DNA of 5,230 nt from Sphingobacteriaceae bacterium (lineage in GTDB: Bacteria > Bacteroidota > Bacteroidia > Sphingobacteriales > Sphingobacteriaceae), in the NCBI GenBank assembly GCA_947478315.1, contig CANJWF010000099.1, positions 1 through 5,230 on the forward strand, written 5' to 3'. Every line of letters begins with the position of its first letter. Position 1 is the stretch's first letter. Of this stretch, positions 1 through 5,230 are shown piece after piece. Under the pieces are notes generated by a model that did no database searches, was not told where the DNA came from, and saw nothing but the letters and a program-made list of their open reading frames with translations. A program made the position numbers and the translations under genes.

Positions 1-920
1 GTAGCGTTAGTTTTTATAACCGAACCACAGGAGTAGTCACTAATATGGTATTCGAGACGGCTAACGATGGGGCTACCTTAGGTAATATTGTACAATCGAT
101 GGGAATTTATAACAGCAAGGGATATATAGTAGTAAACAATGCAAACAAAGTAGTAGTCGTTAATGGGAGTGATTTTAAATTCGTTGCATCTATAACAGCA
201 GTTACTCTGCCCCGTTATTTCTTAGGGATAGACAATGGCAAAGCCTATGTGAGTGAATGGGGAACAGGCGGAGTCAATGGAGCCATTAAAGTAATTAATC
301 TTGCTAACAATACCGTTTCATCCAGTATTGGCACGGGTAAAGGAGCCGAAAAAATGGTTAAATCAGGTAACTATGTTTATGTATCTTGTAAAGGAGGTTT
401 CGGAAAAGATAGTGTAGTGAGTGTAATTAATACAACCACCGATGCAGTAGTCAGCACTATTGCTGTTGGGGCTAGCCCCAGTGGGATAGAAATTGACGCC
501 AATGGAAAAATATGGGTATTATGTGGTGGAGAATGGAATAGTAGTTACACAAGTTTGACTAAAACAGGTAAATTGGTACGAATAGACCCAAGTACAAACA
601 AAATTGATAAAACTTTCGATTTTACTTCTACCTCTTCTCAACCTTCCAATTTAACTATCAATGCTGCCAAAAATAAATTATACTATAACTATCAAGGTAG
701 AGTCTATAGTCAAGATATAACAGCCACAGCATTAAGTAATACCATACTTATTAATAAAAGTTTTTACGGTATGGGAGTTGACCCTACGAACGATTATATC
801 TACGGTGCCGATGCAGGCAATTTTGCTAGTCCAGGTTATGTATTTCGTTACAATAATACAGGTGCTAAAATAGATAGTATGAAAGTAGGTATTGCCCCAG
901 GAGCGTTTAGTTTTAGATAA
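1..920 (+). CDS. YncE/DUF5074-like beta-propeller protein, 5'-truncated by window edge
   Basis: The reading frame is open from position 3, so the ATG at 45 is an internal Met, not the start; 305 residues are visible and the N terminus is missing. The sequence has repeated four-strand blade patterns of the YncE/YVTN type: short hydrophobic strand pairs such as GYIVVNN, AYVSEWG, VYVSCKG, IWVLCGG, LYYNYQG and YIYGADAG, separated by loops of the 'VIN..TN.V' and 'IDP.TNKI' kind. It ends in a typical closing strand (APGAFSFR) just before the stop, so the C terminus is complete. In Bacteroidota such proteins are usually exported and often lipoproteins; the signal peptide would lie left of the window. 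The family includes BtuG, the Bacteroides surface B12-binding propeller, but ligand specificity cannot be read from this sequence. A strong hairpin follows immediately, so this is probably the last gene of its transcript. The fold is fairly sure; the ligand is unknown. Confidence 0.85.
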   Translation, partial: SVSFYNRTTGVVTNMVFETANDGATLGNIVQSMGIYNSKGYIVVNNANKVVVVNGSDFKFVASITAVTLPRYFLGIDNGKAYVSEWGTGGVNGAIKVINLANNTVSSSIGTGKGAEKMVKSGNYVYVSCKGGFGKDSVVSVINTTTDAVVSTIAVGASPSGIEIDANGKIWVLCGGEWNSSYTSLTKTGKLVRIDPSTNKIDKTFDFTSTSSQPSNLTINAAKNKLYYNYQGRVYSQDITATALSNTILINKSFYGMGVDPTNDYIYGADAGNFASPGYVFRYNNTGAKIDSMKVGIAPGAFSFR

Positions 921-922
921 AT

Positions 923-973
923 TAATTTGGGTGTAAACCAATATGGGTTTACACCCAAATTACTCCATTTTTT
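923..973 (+). terminator. Rho-independent terminator after the propeller gene
   Basis: A perfect 17-bp inverted repeat (arms 923-939 and 946-962) encloses a six-base loop, AATATG. The loop-proximal half of the stem is GC-containing (GGGTGTAAACC) and six T residues follow at 968-973, offset five bases from the stem. It begins three bases after the propeller stop codon. The stem is one of the strongest secondary structures in the window and fits an intrinsic terminator, although the T-run is displaced, so partial read-through into the next small gene is possible. Confidence 0.8.
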
Positions 974-981
974 CTGATGAT

Positions 982-1173
982 ATGCATAAAAAAGTAACAT
1001 CCGTTTATCCCAACACCCAGTTAGTCGAAAACCTTGACTATTATGTAAATTTAGGTAAAATGGTATTCACCAAACACTACCATCTCAAACGCGGATTTTG
1101 TTGTCGAAATGTTTGTAAACATTGCCCATACAAAGATGAAGTAAACATTAGTAAAGAATGCTCTATTCGATGA
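982..1173 (+). CDS. Small Cys-rich DUF5522 family protein
   Basis: This is a 63-residue protein of unknown function. Its core reads DYYVNLGKMVFTKHYHLKRG, followed by FCCRNVCKHCPYK, matching the DUF5522 signature: an aromatic-rich 'vFT..YHL.RG' strand and then a CC-x3-C-x2-CPY cluster (Cys 40, 41, 45 and 48 from Met 982). Four closely spaced cysteines suggest metal or Fe-S binding, but no biochemical role is established that I know of. An in-frame ATG at 943 would give 76 residues. It is rejected because it sits in the loop of the upstream terminator and its first residues merely translate the hairpin arm, whereas Met 982 is just upstream of the family-like region. There is no clear Shine-Dalgarno site, which is usual for Bacteroidota. 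It may depend on terminator read-through, since no convincing separate promoter was found. Confidence 0.75.
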   Translation: MHKKVTSVYPNTQLVENLDYYVNLGKMVFTKHYHLKRGFCCRNVCKHCPYKDEVNISKECSIR

Positions 1174-1547
1174 AATAGCTTCTTAGGAAAAAACAGCTTA
1201 TATTTTAATATGAACCCGATATGCTGCCTACAAAAGAGATATGAAAATGTTTAGAAGATTCCATTTGACTATTTAAAAATAACTTGCGAAGCACGCATGA
1301 AGACAATTGAGAGACAACACACAACCACATAATTGTTTTCAGATGAAATGTCCATGAGCGATTGCTCACAAACCGATGATGAAACCGAAGGTTCATGAGT
1401 GCCTTGAGAAAACAAACACCAACAATAGGCTGCGCATAATCAGCGCTTCGAGTCATGAATGCCATAAAAAAACCAAACACTAACGAATACATCGCAGATT
1501 CATGAGCGCCATAAAAAAACCAAACACTAACGAATAATTATATTCTA
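1174..1547. other. 374-bp noncoding stretch with degenerate repeats
   Basis: No supportable gene lies here. The first ~110 bases are plain AT-rich sequence with no convincing terminator for the small gene before it. The remainder, from about 1290 to 1536, consists of degenerate copies of a repeat (annotated separately). A 95-codon open frame on the minus strand (1492-1205) runs through these repeats, but its product is compositionally odd and its similarity is to the repeat, not to a protein family. No clear TAnnTTTG-type promoter was seen before the gene at 1548, so where that gene's transcript begins is unknown. Confidence 0.6.
1296..1536. repeat. Degenerate direct-repeat array, CATGA core
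   Basis: Two copies are almost identical: 1453-1489 and 1500-1536 are both 37 bases and differ at only two positions. Each holds TCATGA, then GCCAT, an A7 run, and CCAAACACTAACGAATA. A third, more diverged copy lies at 1393-1427 (TCATGAGTGCC ... AAACACCAACAATA). Two weaker ones start with CATGA at 1296 (followed by TTGAGAGACAACACACAAC) and 1353. The CATGA cores are spaced 57, 41, 60 and 47 bases apart, and several are preceded by a CGAAG-, CTTCG- or CGCAG-like element. The irregular spacing and absence of identical spacers rule out CRISPR. The pattern resembles a noncoding repeat that has duplicated locally and decayed; the last duplication looks recent. The final copy ends 11 bp before the next gene's ATG, so it forms part of that gene's leader. 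Confidence 0.75.
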
Positions 1548-2309
1548 ATGAAATCAATTTTTAATTGGAGTGGGGGAAAAGATAGTGCTCTTGCTTTATA
1601 CCATACACTAAAAGAAAAAAAATATAATGTTACCACTTTATTAACGACTGTTAACGAAGAATATGATAGGGTATCTATGCACGGAGTGAGAAAACAATTA
1701 TTGTATAAACAAGCAGAAGCTATTGGTATTCCCGTAAAAGCAATTTGTCTTCCAGAAAGCCCTTCTATGTTAGTGTACGAAACTATTATGAAAAAAGAAC
1801 TTCTTAAACTACAAAAAACAGGTATTACGCATAGTTTATTTGGAGATATTTTTTTAGAAGATTTAAAACATTACCGAGAAAATAAATTACAAGAAATTGG
1901 ATTATCGGCACATTTTCCTCTTTGGAAAAGGAATACACGGGACTTAATTCGTGAGTTTATTGATTTGGGTTTTAGAACCATTATCGTCTGTGTAAAAGCA
2001 GATGTACTAGGTCAAGAGTTTGCAGGAAGAATCATCGATAAAGATTTTTTAACAGATTTACCCAAAAACATAGACCCTTGTGGAGAAAATGGAGAATTTC
2101 ACACTTTCGTATTTGATGGTCCAATTTTTAAAAATCCAATACCTATTGAAGTAGGGAAAACAATTTACCGAGAATACATTAACAATTGCGCTAGCAATAC
2201 AACCAATTGTAGCAGTAATGCAAACGTCTGTCCTTCTTCCAATAGTACCTCAAAAAACAATATGGGATTTTATTTTTGCGATTTATTAGAAAAACAAAAT
2301 CCTATTTAA
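1548..2309 (+). CDS. Dph6-type (MJ0570-related) PP-loop ATP pyrophosphatase
   Basis: A 253-residue cytoplasmic enzyme of the diphthine-ammonia ligase family (Diphthami_syn_2 type). The N terminus carries the PP-loop SGGKDS (8-13), which binds ATP phosphates. Further family motifs are SMHGVR (43-48), FGDIFLEDLKHYRE (98-111), PLW (124-126), DVLGQEFAGR (152-161) and the signature DPCGENGEFHTFVFDGP (176-192). Archaeal and eukaryotic members amidate diphthine on EF-2; bacteria lack that modification, so the true substrate here is unknown and a Dph6 name would mislead. It is the short form without a C-terminal YjgF-like extension. Oddly, residues about 212-238 form an Asn/Ser/Thr/Cys-rich insertion before the closing strand GFYFCDLL. 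The start is fixed by the PP-loop beginning at residue 8. It ends 29 bp from the convergent minus-strand gene. Confidence 0.9.
   Translation: MKSIFNWSGGKDSALALYHTLKEKKYNVTTLLTTVNEEYDRVSMHGVRKQLLYKQAEAIGIPVKAICLPESPSMLVYETIMKKELLKLQKTGITHSLFGDIFLEDLKHYRENKLQEIGLSAHFPLWKRNTRDLIREFIDLGFRTIIVCVKADVLGQEFAGRIIDKDFLTDLPKNIDPCGENGEFHTFVFDGPIFKNPIPIEVGKTIYREYINNCASNTTNCSSNANVCPSSNSTSKNNMGFYFCDLLEKQNPI
2184..2246 (+). repeat. Three-unit 21-bp coding repeat (Cys heptads) inside the PP-loop gene
   Basis: Three consecutive 7-codon units encode NCASNTT, NCSSNAN and VCPSSNS, placing cysteines exactly seven residues apart (Cys 214, 221, 228). The first two units share the DNA pattern AATTG(C/T)-N-(C/G)... 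with matching AGC and AAT codons, consistent with tandem duplication followed by drift. The region is low-complexity and unlike the rest of the protein. Confidence 0.6.
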
Positions 2310-2338
2310 TACCAACAGAAATAAAAATTTCATTGTCA
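2310..2338. other. Short convergent gap, weak hairpin only
   Basis: Twenty-nine bases separate the stop codons of two convergent genes. A 5-bp inverted repeat, GAAAT-AAAA-ATTTC (2318-2331), is too AT-rich and short to be a convincing terminator, though T-runs on either side (2343-2347 on the plus strand, A-runs for the minus strand) might let it act weakly in both directions. Confidence 0.3.
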
Positions 2339-2977
2339 TTATTTTTTATGCCAGTTATCATATTTGTGATAATAAAAAAGGACCTCTTGCGTAGGCCAAG
2401 AAGTTAAATGACTCTTAAAACCATTTTTCAACTGTATAGCACTCGAATTTATATTACCTGCTTGTATTAACATAGGACCCCTATTCATCAAAGATGTATC
2501 TGCAAGTTCATGAGGCATTACTAACGCAATATGACCAGGTTTATGACTCTTGTGATTCTTATAGATTGCCGCTACCACACAGCCTTGATTGGCTAAATTT
2601 TGTGCAGATTCATAAACATTGTCATCAGTAATCATTCTCCAACCACTACTATCCATGTTAGTATGCAGCCAATCATATTGAGCATTAGCTAAAAGTATGT
2701 CGCTATGTTCTGGCGGACGAAGAATATATATACCCAATTTTTTACAAGCAGCAGCAACAAAAGCACTACAATGTGTTTTTATCCCTTTTGTTGCATTCGG
2801 ATTATCAGATTCTCCTGTTTCCCAATTTATGTGATGACCAGCTAACCATAAATGTTCAACATCCAAATTCAAGTAAAATTGTTGTAATTGATTGCCCGAA
2901 TTGTTAATCGGTACTACTTGTGCCCATAAACAAGTGGTGATAAATAGCAGCCAACATAAGCAGGTTATTTTCTTCAT
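2339..2977 (-). CDS. Exported papain-like (CHAP/NlpC-P60-type) Cys-His hydrolase candidate
   Basis: A 212-residue protein with a signal peptide: basic MKK, a hydrophobic core to about residue 19, and a plausible cleavage after CLWA (16-19). It is therefore probably periplasmic or secreted. No good lipobox is present. The mature part has THCSAFVAAACKKLGI (68-83), where Cys 70 sits at the start of a helix as in NlpC/P60 and CHAP peptidases; KPGHIALVMPHE (146-157), with His 149 on a strand; and MLIQAGNINSS (169-179), offering a third polar residue (Gln 172 or Asn 175). The region LWLAGHHINWETGESD (43-58) and LRPPEHSDILLANAQ (86-100) also look conserved; I recall similar unnamed proteins in other Gram-negative bacteria. 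Cell-wall peptide hydrolysis or amidase activity is a reasonable guess, not shown. It is a lone gene, divergent from gdhA and convergent with the PP-loop gene. Confidence 0.75.
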   Translation of the reverse strand: MKKITCLCWLLFITTCLWAQVVPINNSGNQLQQFYLNLDVEHLWLAGHHINWETGESDNPNATKGIKTHCSAFVAAACKKLGIYILRPPEHSDILLANAQYDWLHTNMDSSGWRMITDDNVYESAQNLANQGCVVAAIYKNHKSHKPGHIALVMPHELADTSLMNRGPMLIQAGNINSSAIQLKNGFKSHLTSWPTQEVLFYYHKYDNWHKK

Positions 2978-2982
2978 GTATG

Positions 2983-3014
2983 CAAAATTAGTTTACACTG
3001 AAACACACCCCAAG
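2983..3014 (-). promoter_or_regulatory. Bacteroidota-type promoter for the exported hydrolase
   Basis: Read on the minus strand, TAATTTTG (2990 down to 2983) matches the phylum's TAnnTTTG -7 box exactly. CTTG (3014 down to 3011) lies upstream with 20 bases between, as expected for the TTG/TTTG -33 box. The predicted transcript would begin within a few bases of the ATG at 2977, giving a very short leader or none. Confidence 0.55.
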
Positions 3015-3032
3015 TATTAAGTTACCTAGCAA

Positions 3033-3048
3033 TGTGAAAAATGCCACA
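3033..3048. promoter_or_regulatory. CRP/FNR-like dyad in the divergent control region
   Basis: TGTGA, six bases, then CCACA: nine of ten half-site positions match the classical CRP consensus TGTGA-N6-TCACA. The symmetry extends one further base on each side (ATGTG/CACAT). It lies roughly midway between the two divergent starts, where one regulator could affect both genes. Bacteroidota do have CRP/FNR-family proteins, but their site preferences may differ, so this is a suggestion based on pattern alone. Confidence 0.3.
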
Positions 3049-3061
3049 TCGAATGAACAAA

Positions 3062-3081
3062 ATATTTTCAGTTGAAAATAT
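3062..3081. promoter_or_regulatory. 20-bp palindrome upstream of gdhA
   Basis: ATATTTTCA and TGAAAATAT form perfect 9-bp arms around a central GT. The element lies 63-82 bases before the gdhA ATG. It overlaps a TTG (3072-3074) that could be the -33 box of a weak gdhA promoter whose -7 candidate is TAAATTAG (3090-3097; spacer 15 bases, shorter than usual). A dyad over a promoter is the classic place for a repressor or activator; the protein is unknown, and AT-rich DNA does make chance palindromes more likely. Confidence 0.4.
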
Positions 3082-3143
3082 AAAAAAGTTAAATTAGCAC
3101 CCAAAATCTTACAGAAAATTTAATAATTAATTTCTTAAAAATT

Positions 3144-4532
3144 ATGACTACAGCCACGCTAACACCTAGCAATGGTACAGCAAGTGCCACTTCCGATAAG
3201 TTGATTAATGATTTTATGGCAAAGGTTATTGCTAAAAATCCTGGAGAAAAAGAATTTCATCAAGCTGTTTACGAAGTAGCGGAGGTTATTGTTCCGTTTA
3301 TGGAGGCGCATCCTAAATATAAAAAAGCCAAAATATTAGAGAGAATCGCTGAACCAGAGCGTGTAATTATGTTTCGTGTACCTTGGATAGACGACAATGG
3401 TGAATATCAAATTAATCGTGGTTTTCGTATTCAGATGAATAGTGCTATTGGTCCATATAAGGGAGGCATTCGTTTTCATCCAACCGTGTATTTAGGTATA
3501 TTGAAATTCTTGGCATTTGAACAAGTATTTAAAAATGCTTTAACAACCTTACCAATGGGTGGCGGTAAAGGTGGTAGTGATTTTGACCCCAAAGGGAAAT
3601 CAGATAACGAAATTATGCACTTTTGTCAAAGTTTCATGACTGAACTTCAACGGCACATTGGTCCAGACACAGATGTACCTGCTGGAGATATAGGTGTTGG
3701 AGGTAGAGAAGTTGCCTACATGTTCGGACAATATAAACGTATTCGTAACGAATTTAGCGGAGTTTTAACAGGAAAAGGTATTCAGTTTGGAGGTAGTTTA
3801 ATTCGACCAGAAGCAACTGGCTACGGCTGTGTCTATTTTACTGCAGAGATGTTAAAAACACAAAACAAATCTCTCAAAGGAGCCAAAGTCGTTATATCAG
3901 GTAGCGGAAATGTGGCTCAATATGCTGCCGAGAAAGTAATTCAATTAGGAGGTACAGTGCTAACGTTAAGTGACTCTGATGGATACATCTATGACGAAAA
4001 AGGTATTGACGTCGAGAAATTAGCATTTGTTATGCAACTAAAAAATGAAAAAAGAGGACGTATCAAAGAATACGCGGAGCATTTTGGAGCAAAATTTGTA
4101 GCAGGTAAAACACCATGGGAAGTTAAATGCGATGTTGCTCTACCTTGTGCTACGCAAAATGAACTTCATGGTGAAGACGCTAAAGTTCTTATTAAAAATG
4201 GATGCATTGCCGTTGCAGAAGGAGCCAACATGCCTTCTACTCCAGAAGCAATTACCGCATTTTTAGAATCAAAAATATTATACGCACCCGGAAAAGCATC
4301 TAATGCTGGGGGAGTAGCAGTTTCTGGATTAGAGATGAGCCAAAACTCATTACGTTTAAGCTGGACACGAGAAGAAGTTGACCAACGCTTATTGAAAATT
4401 ATGCAAGATATACATGCCACTTGCGAACAATATGGCAAAGAAAGTGATGGTAGCATCAATTACGTAAAAGGAGCCAATGTTGGAGGTTTTGTAAAAGTAG
4501 CCGACGCAATGTTAGCACAAGGACATTGTTAA
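3144..4532 (+). CDS. gdhA: NADP-type glutamate dehydrogenase
   Basis: A cytoplasmic hexameric-type enzyme making glutamate from 2-oxoglutarate and ammonia with NADPH (probably EC 1.4.1.4). The 462 residues align end to end with the E. coli GdhA type (447), from about residue 27 (KVIAKNPGEKEF) to the shared C terminus FVKVADAMLAQG. Visible motifs are GPYKGGIRFHP (103-113, substrate Lys 106), Lys 130 in FEQVFKNA, catalytic Lys 142 in LPMGGGKGGSDFDPKG, Asp 182 in VPAGDIGVGG, and the Rossmann loop SGSGNVAQYAAEK (252-264). LSDSDG (275-280) is the kind of loop seen in NADP-dependent members. The N terminus has an extra 13-15 residues rich in Thr, Ser and Ala; Met 25 is an alternative start, but the ATG at 3144 keeps the family's first helix. 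The deacetylase gene follows after 9 bp. Confidence 0.96.
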   Translation: MTTATLTPSNGTASATSDKLINDFMAKVIAKNPGEKEFHQAVYEVAEVIVPFMEAHPKYKKAKILERIAEPERVIMFRVPWIDDNGEYQINRGFRIQMNSAIGPYKGGIRFHPTVYLGILKFLAFEQVFKNALTTLPMGGGKGGSDFDPKGKSDNEIMHFCQSFMTELQRHIGPDTDVPAGDIGVGGREVAYMFGQYKRIRNEFSGVLTGKGIQFGGSLIRPEATGYGCVYFTAEMLKTQNKSLKGAKVVISGSGNVAQYAAEKVIQLGGTVLTLSDSDGYIYDEKGIDVEKLAFVMQLKNEKRGRIKEYAEHFGAKFVAGKTPWEVKCDVALPCATQNELHGEDAKVLIKNGCIAVAEGANMPSTPEAITAFLESKILYAPGKASNAGGVAVSGLEMSQNSLRLSWTREEVDQRLLKIMQDIHATCEQYGKESDGSINYVKGANVGGFVKVADAMLAQGHC

Positions 4533-4541
4533 AAATTTGAA

Positions 4542-5168
4542 ATGTATCTGACAAAAACACCTTGGTGGATTAAATTTTTGTATCCTAGTTTAACATGGAA
4601 CAAAAACACCAGCGGAAAGCCTGTCATATATTTAACCTTTGACGATGGTCCAATACCTGAAGTAACACCATTTGTGCTAACCGAATTGAAAAAAGTTAAC
4701 GCAAAAGCTACATTCTTTTGTATTGGCGACAATGTTCGTAAATATGCAACCATATACGAACAAATTATAGCTGATGGTCATTCTGTAGGCAGTCATACTT
4801 TTAATCATTTAAATGGATGGAAAACACAGAATGACCATTATCTTGAAAATATTATTAAATCCAAGAGTTTAATTCGTAGTGATTTATTTCGTCCGCCTTA
4901 TGGTAGAATTAAGTCTAGTCAAATACACCTAATCAAAAAGCATTTACCCAATCTACAAATTGTAATGTGGGACGTGCTAAGTGGCGATTTCGACCAAAAA
5001 TGTACACCAAAACAATGCTATCATAATATTATTAACAATGTGCAACATGGGTCTATTGTAGTTTTTCATGATAGCTTAAAAGCCTTCAAGAGACTTGAGT
5101 ATGCTTTACCTCAATCGCTCAATGCTCTCTCTAAATTAGGCTACCATTTTGAAGCGTTAAACTTTTAA
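4542..5168 (+). CDS. CE4 polysaccharide deacetylase (NodB domain)
   Basis: A 208-residue, single-domain member of carbohydrate esterase family 4, which removes N- or O-acetyl groups from polysaccharides such as peptidoglycan or chitin-like chains using a metal ion. All five family motifs are present: TFDDGP (32-37; Asp 34 catalytic base, Asp 35 metal ligand), SHTFNH (84-89; metal ligands His 85 and His 89), RPPYG (117-121), DVLSGDFD (144-151) and VFHDS (174-178; His 176). It should therefore be active. There is no clear signal peptide; the N terminus KTPWWIKFLYPSLTW (5-19) is aromatic and basic and might attach to the membrane, so location is uncertain. Similar short proteins starting 'KTPW..K.LYP' are familiar from Bacteroidota. 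The ATG lies 9 bp after the gdhA stop with no terminator between, so the two are probably co-transcribed. The substrate is unknown. Confidence 0.92.
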   Translation: MYLTKTPWWIKFLYPSLTWNKNTSGKPVIYLTFDDGPIPEVTPFVLTELKKVNAKATFFCIGDNVRKYATIYEQIIADGHSVGSHTFNHLNGWKTQNDHYLENIIKSKSLIRSDLFRPPYGRIKSSQIHLIKKHLPNLQIVMWDVLSGDFDQKCTPKQCYHNIINNVQHGSIVVFHDSLKAFKRLEYALPQSLNALSKLGYHFEALNF

Positions 5169-5230
5169 CAGAGTATCAAAAATTGAACTAAAAAAACAAA
5201 AATTACCTCTAGTTGCATTGCTTGTATAAC
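5169..5230. other. Unassigned right edge
   Basis: Sixty-two AT-rich bases after the deacetylase stop. No stem-loop terminator is visible. Two minus-strand frames are open from the edge down to stops at about 5164 and 5158, so the 3' end of a convergent gene could lie here, but about 20 codons are too few to recognise anything. Confidence 0.3.

Noticed and set aside
907..929. Separate promoter for the DUF5522 gene (TTAATTTG at 922-929)
   Set aside because: One mismatch to the -7 box, no properly spaced upstream box, and the predicted start would fall inside the terminator stem.
732..941. 69-codon minus-strand frame under the propeller gene
   Set aside because: Antisense shadow of a well-supported coding frame, starting in the terminator stem; no recognisable protein features.
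943..981. N-terminal extension of the DUF5522 protein from the ATG at 943
   Set aside because: The ATG is in the terminator loop and the residues translate the hairpin arm; Met at 982 gives the family-like length.
1205..1492. 95-codon minus-strand open frame
   Set aside because: It runs through the degenerate repeats and begins inside one copy; the product is repeat-derived with no domain, and there is no promoter or start context supporting it.
1296..1536. CRISPR array
   Set aside because: Repeat copies are degenerate and irregularly spaced (57, 41, 60, 47 bases between cores), gaps are not uniform spacers, and no cas gene is in the window.
4166..4753. Two minus-strand frames opposite gdhA and the deacetylase
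   Set aside because: Both lie opposite strongly conserved coding sequence and show no family features of their own.
5169..5230. Partial gene at the right edge
   Set aside because: Open minus-strand frames are only about 20 codons in AT-rich sequence; nothing recognisable, so no coding call is justified.

Overview
The window looks like ordinary chromosome from a Bacteroidota bacterium, possibly close to the Chitinophagaceae. The evidence is AT-rich DNA, the absence of clear Shine-Dalgarno sites, a TAnnTTTG-type promoter box, and protein families typical of that phylum (a DUF5074/YncE-like propeller, a DUF5522 CC-x3-C-x2-C protein, and a short bacterial Dph6-like PP-loop enzyme). The genus-level guess rests on general resemblance only.

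Layout. Positions 1-920 hold the 3' part of a secreted-type beta-propeller gene, cut by the left edge. It is closed by a strong 17-bp stem-loop at 923-962. A small Cys-rich DUF5522 gene follows; its best start is 982, not the ATG at 943 that lies in the hairpin. A noncoding stretch (1174-1547) contains degenerate copies of a repeat built around CATGA, ending 11 bp before a Dph6-type ATP pyrophosphatase gene (1548-2309). That protein carries an odd Asn/Ser/Cys heptad insertion near its C terminus. Convergent to it, with only 29 bp between the stops, is a signal-peptide-bearing Cys/His hydrolase-like protein on the minus strand (2339-2977). A 166-bp divergent control region with two dyad-symmetric elements then leads to NADP-type glutamate dehydrogenase gdhA (3144-4532) and, 9 bp later, a CE4 polysaccharide deacetylase (4542-5168), which look like one operon. 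The last 62 bp cannot be assigned.

How the genes may work together. The propeller belongs to the broad group that includes the Bacteroides surface B12-binding lipoprotein BtuG, so the left end might be the tail of a cofactor-uptake locus that also includes the PP-loop enzyme; this is inference, because no transporter gene is visible. The right half combines ammonia assimilation (gdhA) with cell-envelope polysaccharide modification (deacetylase), and the minus-strand hydrolase is probably also exported. No mobile element, CRISPR array, tRNA or rRNA was seen. I do not see a clear new multi-gene system. The least explained items are the repeat array, the Cys-heptad insertion and the uncharacterised exported hydrolase.
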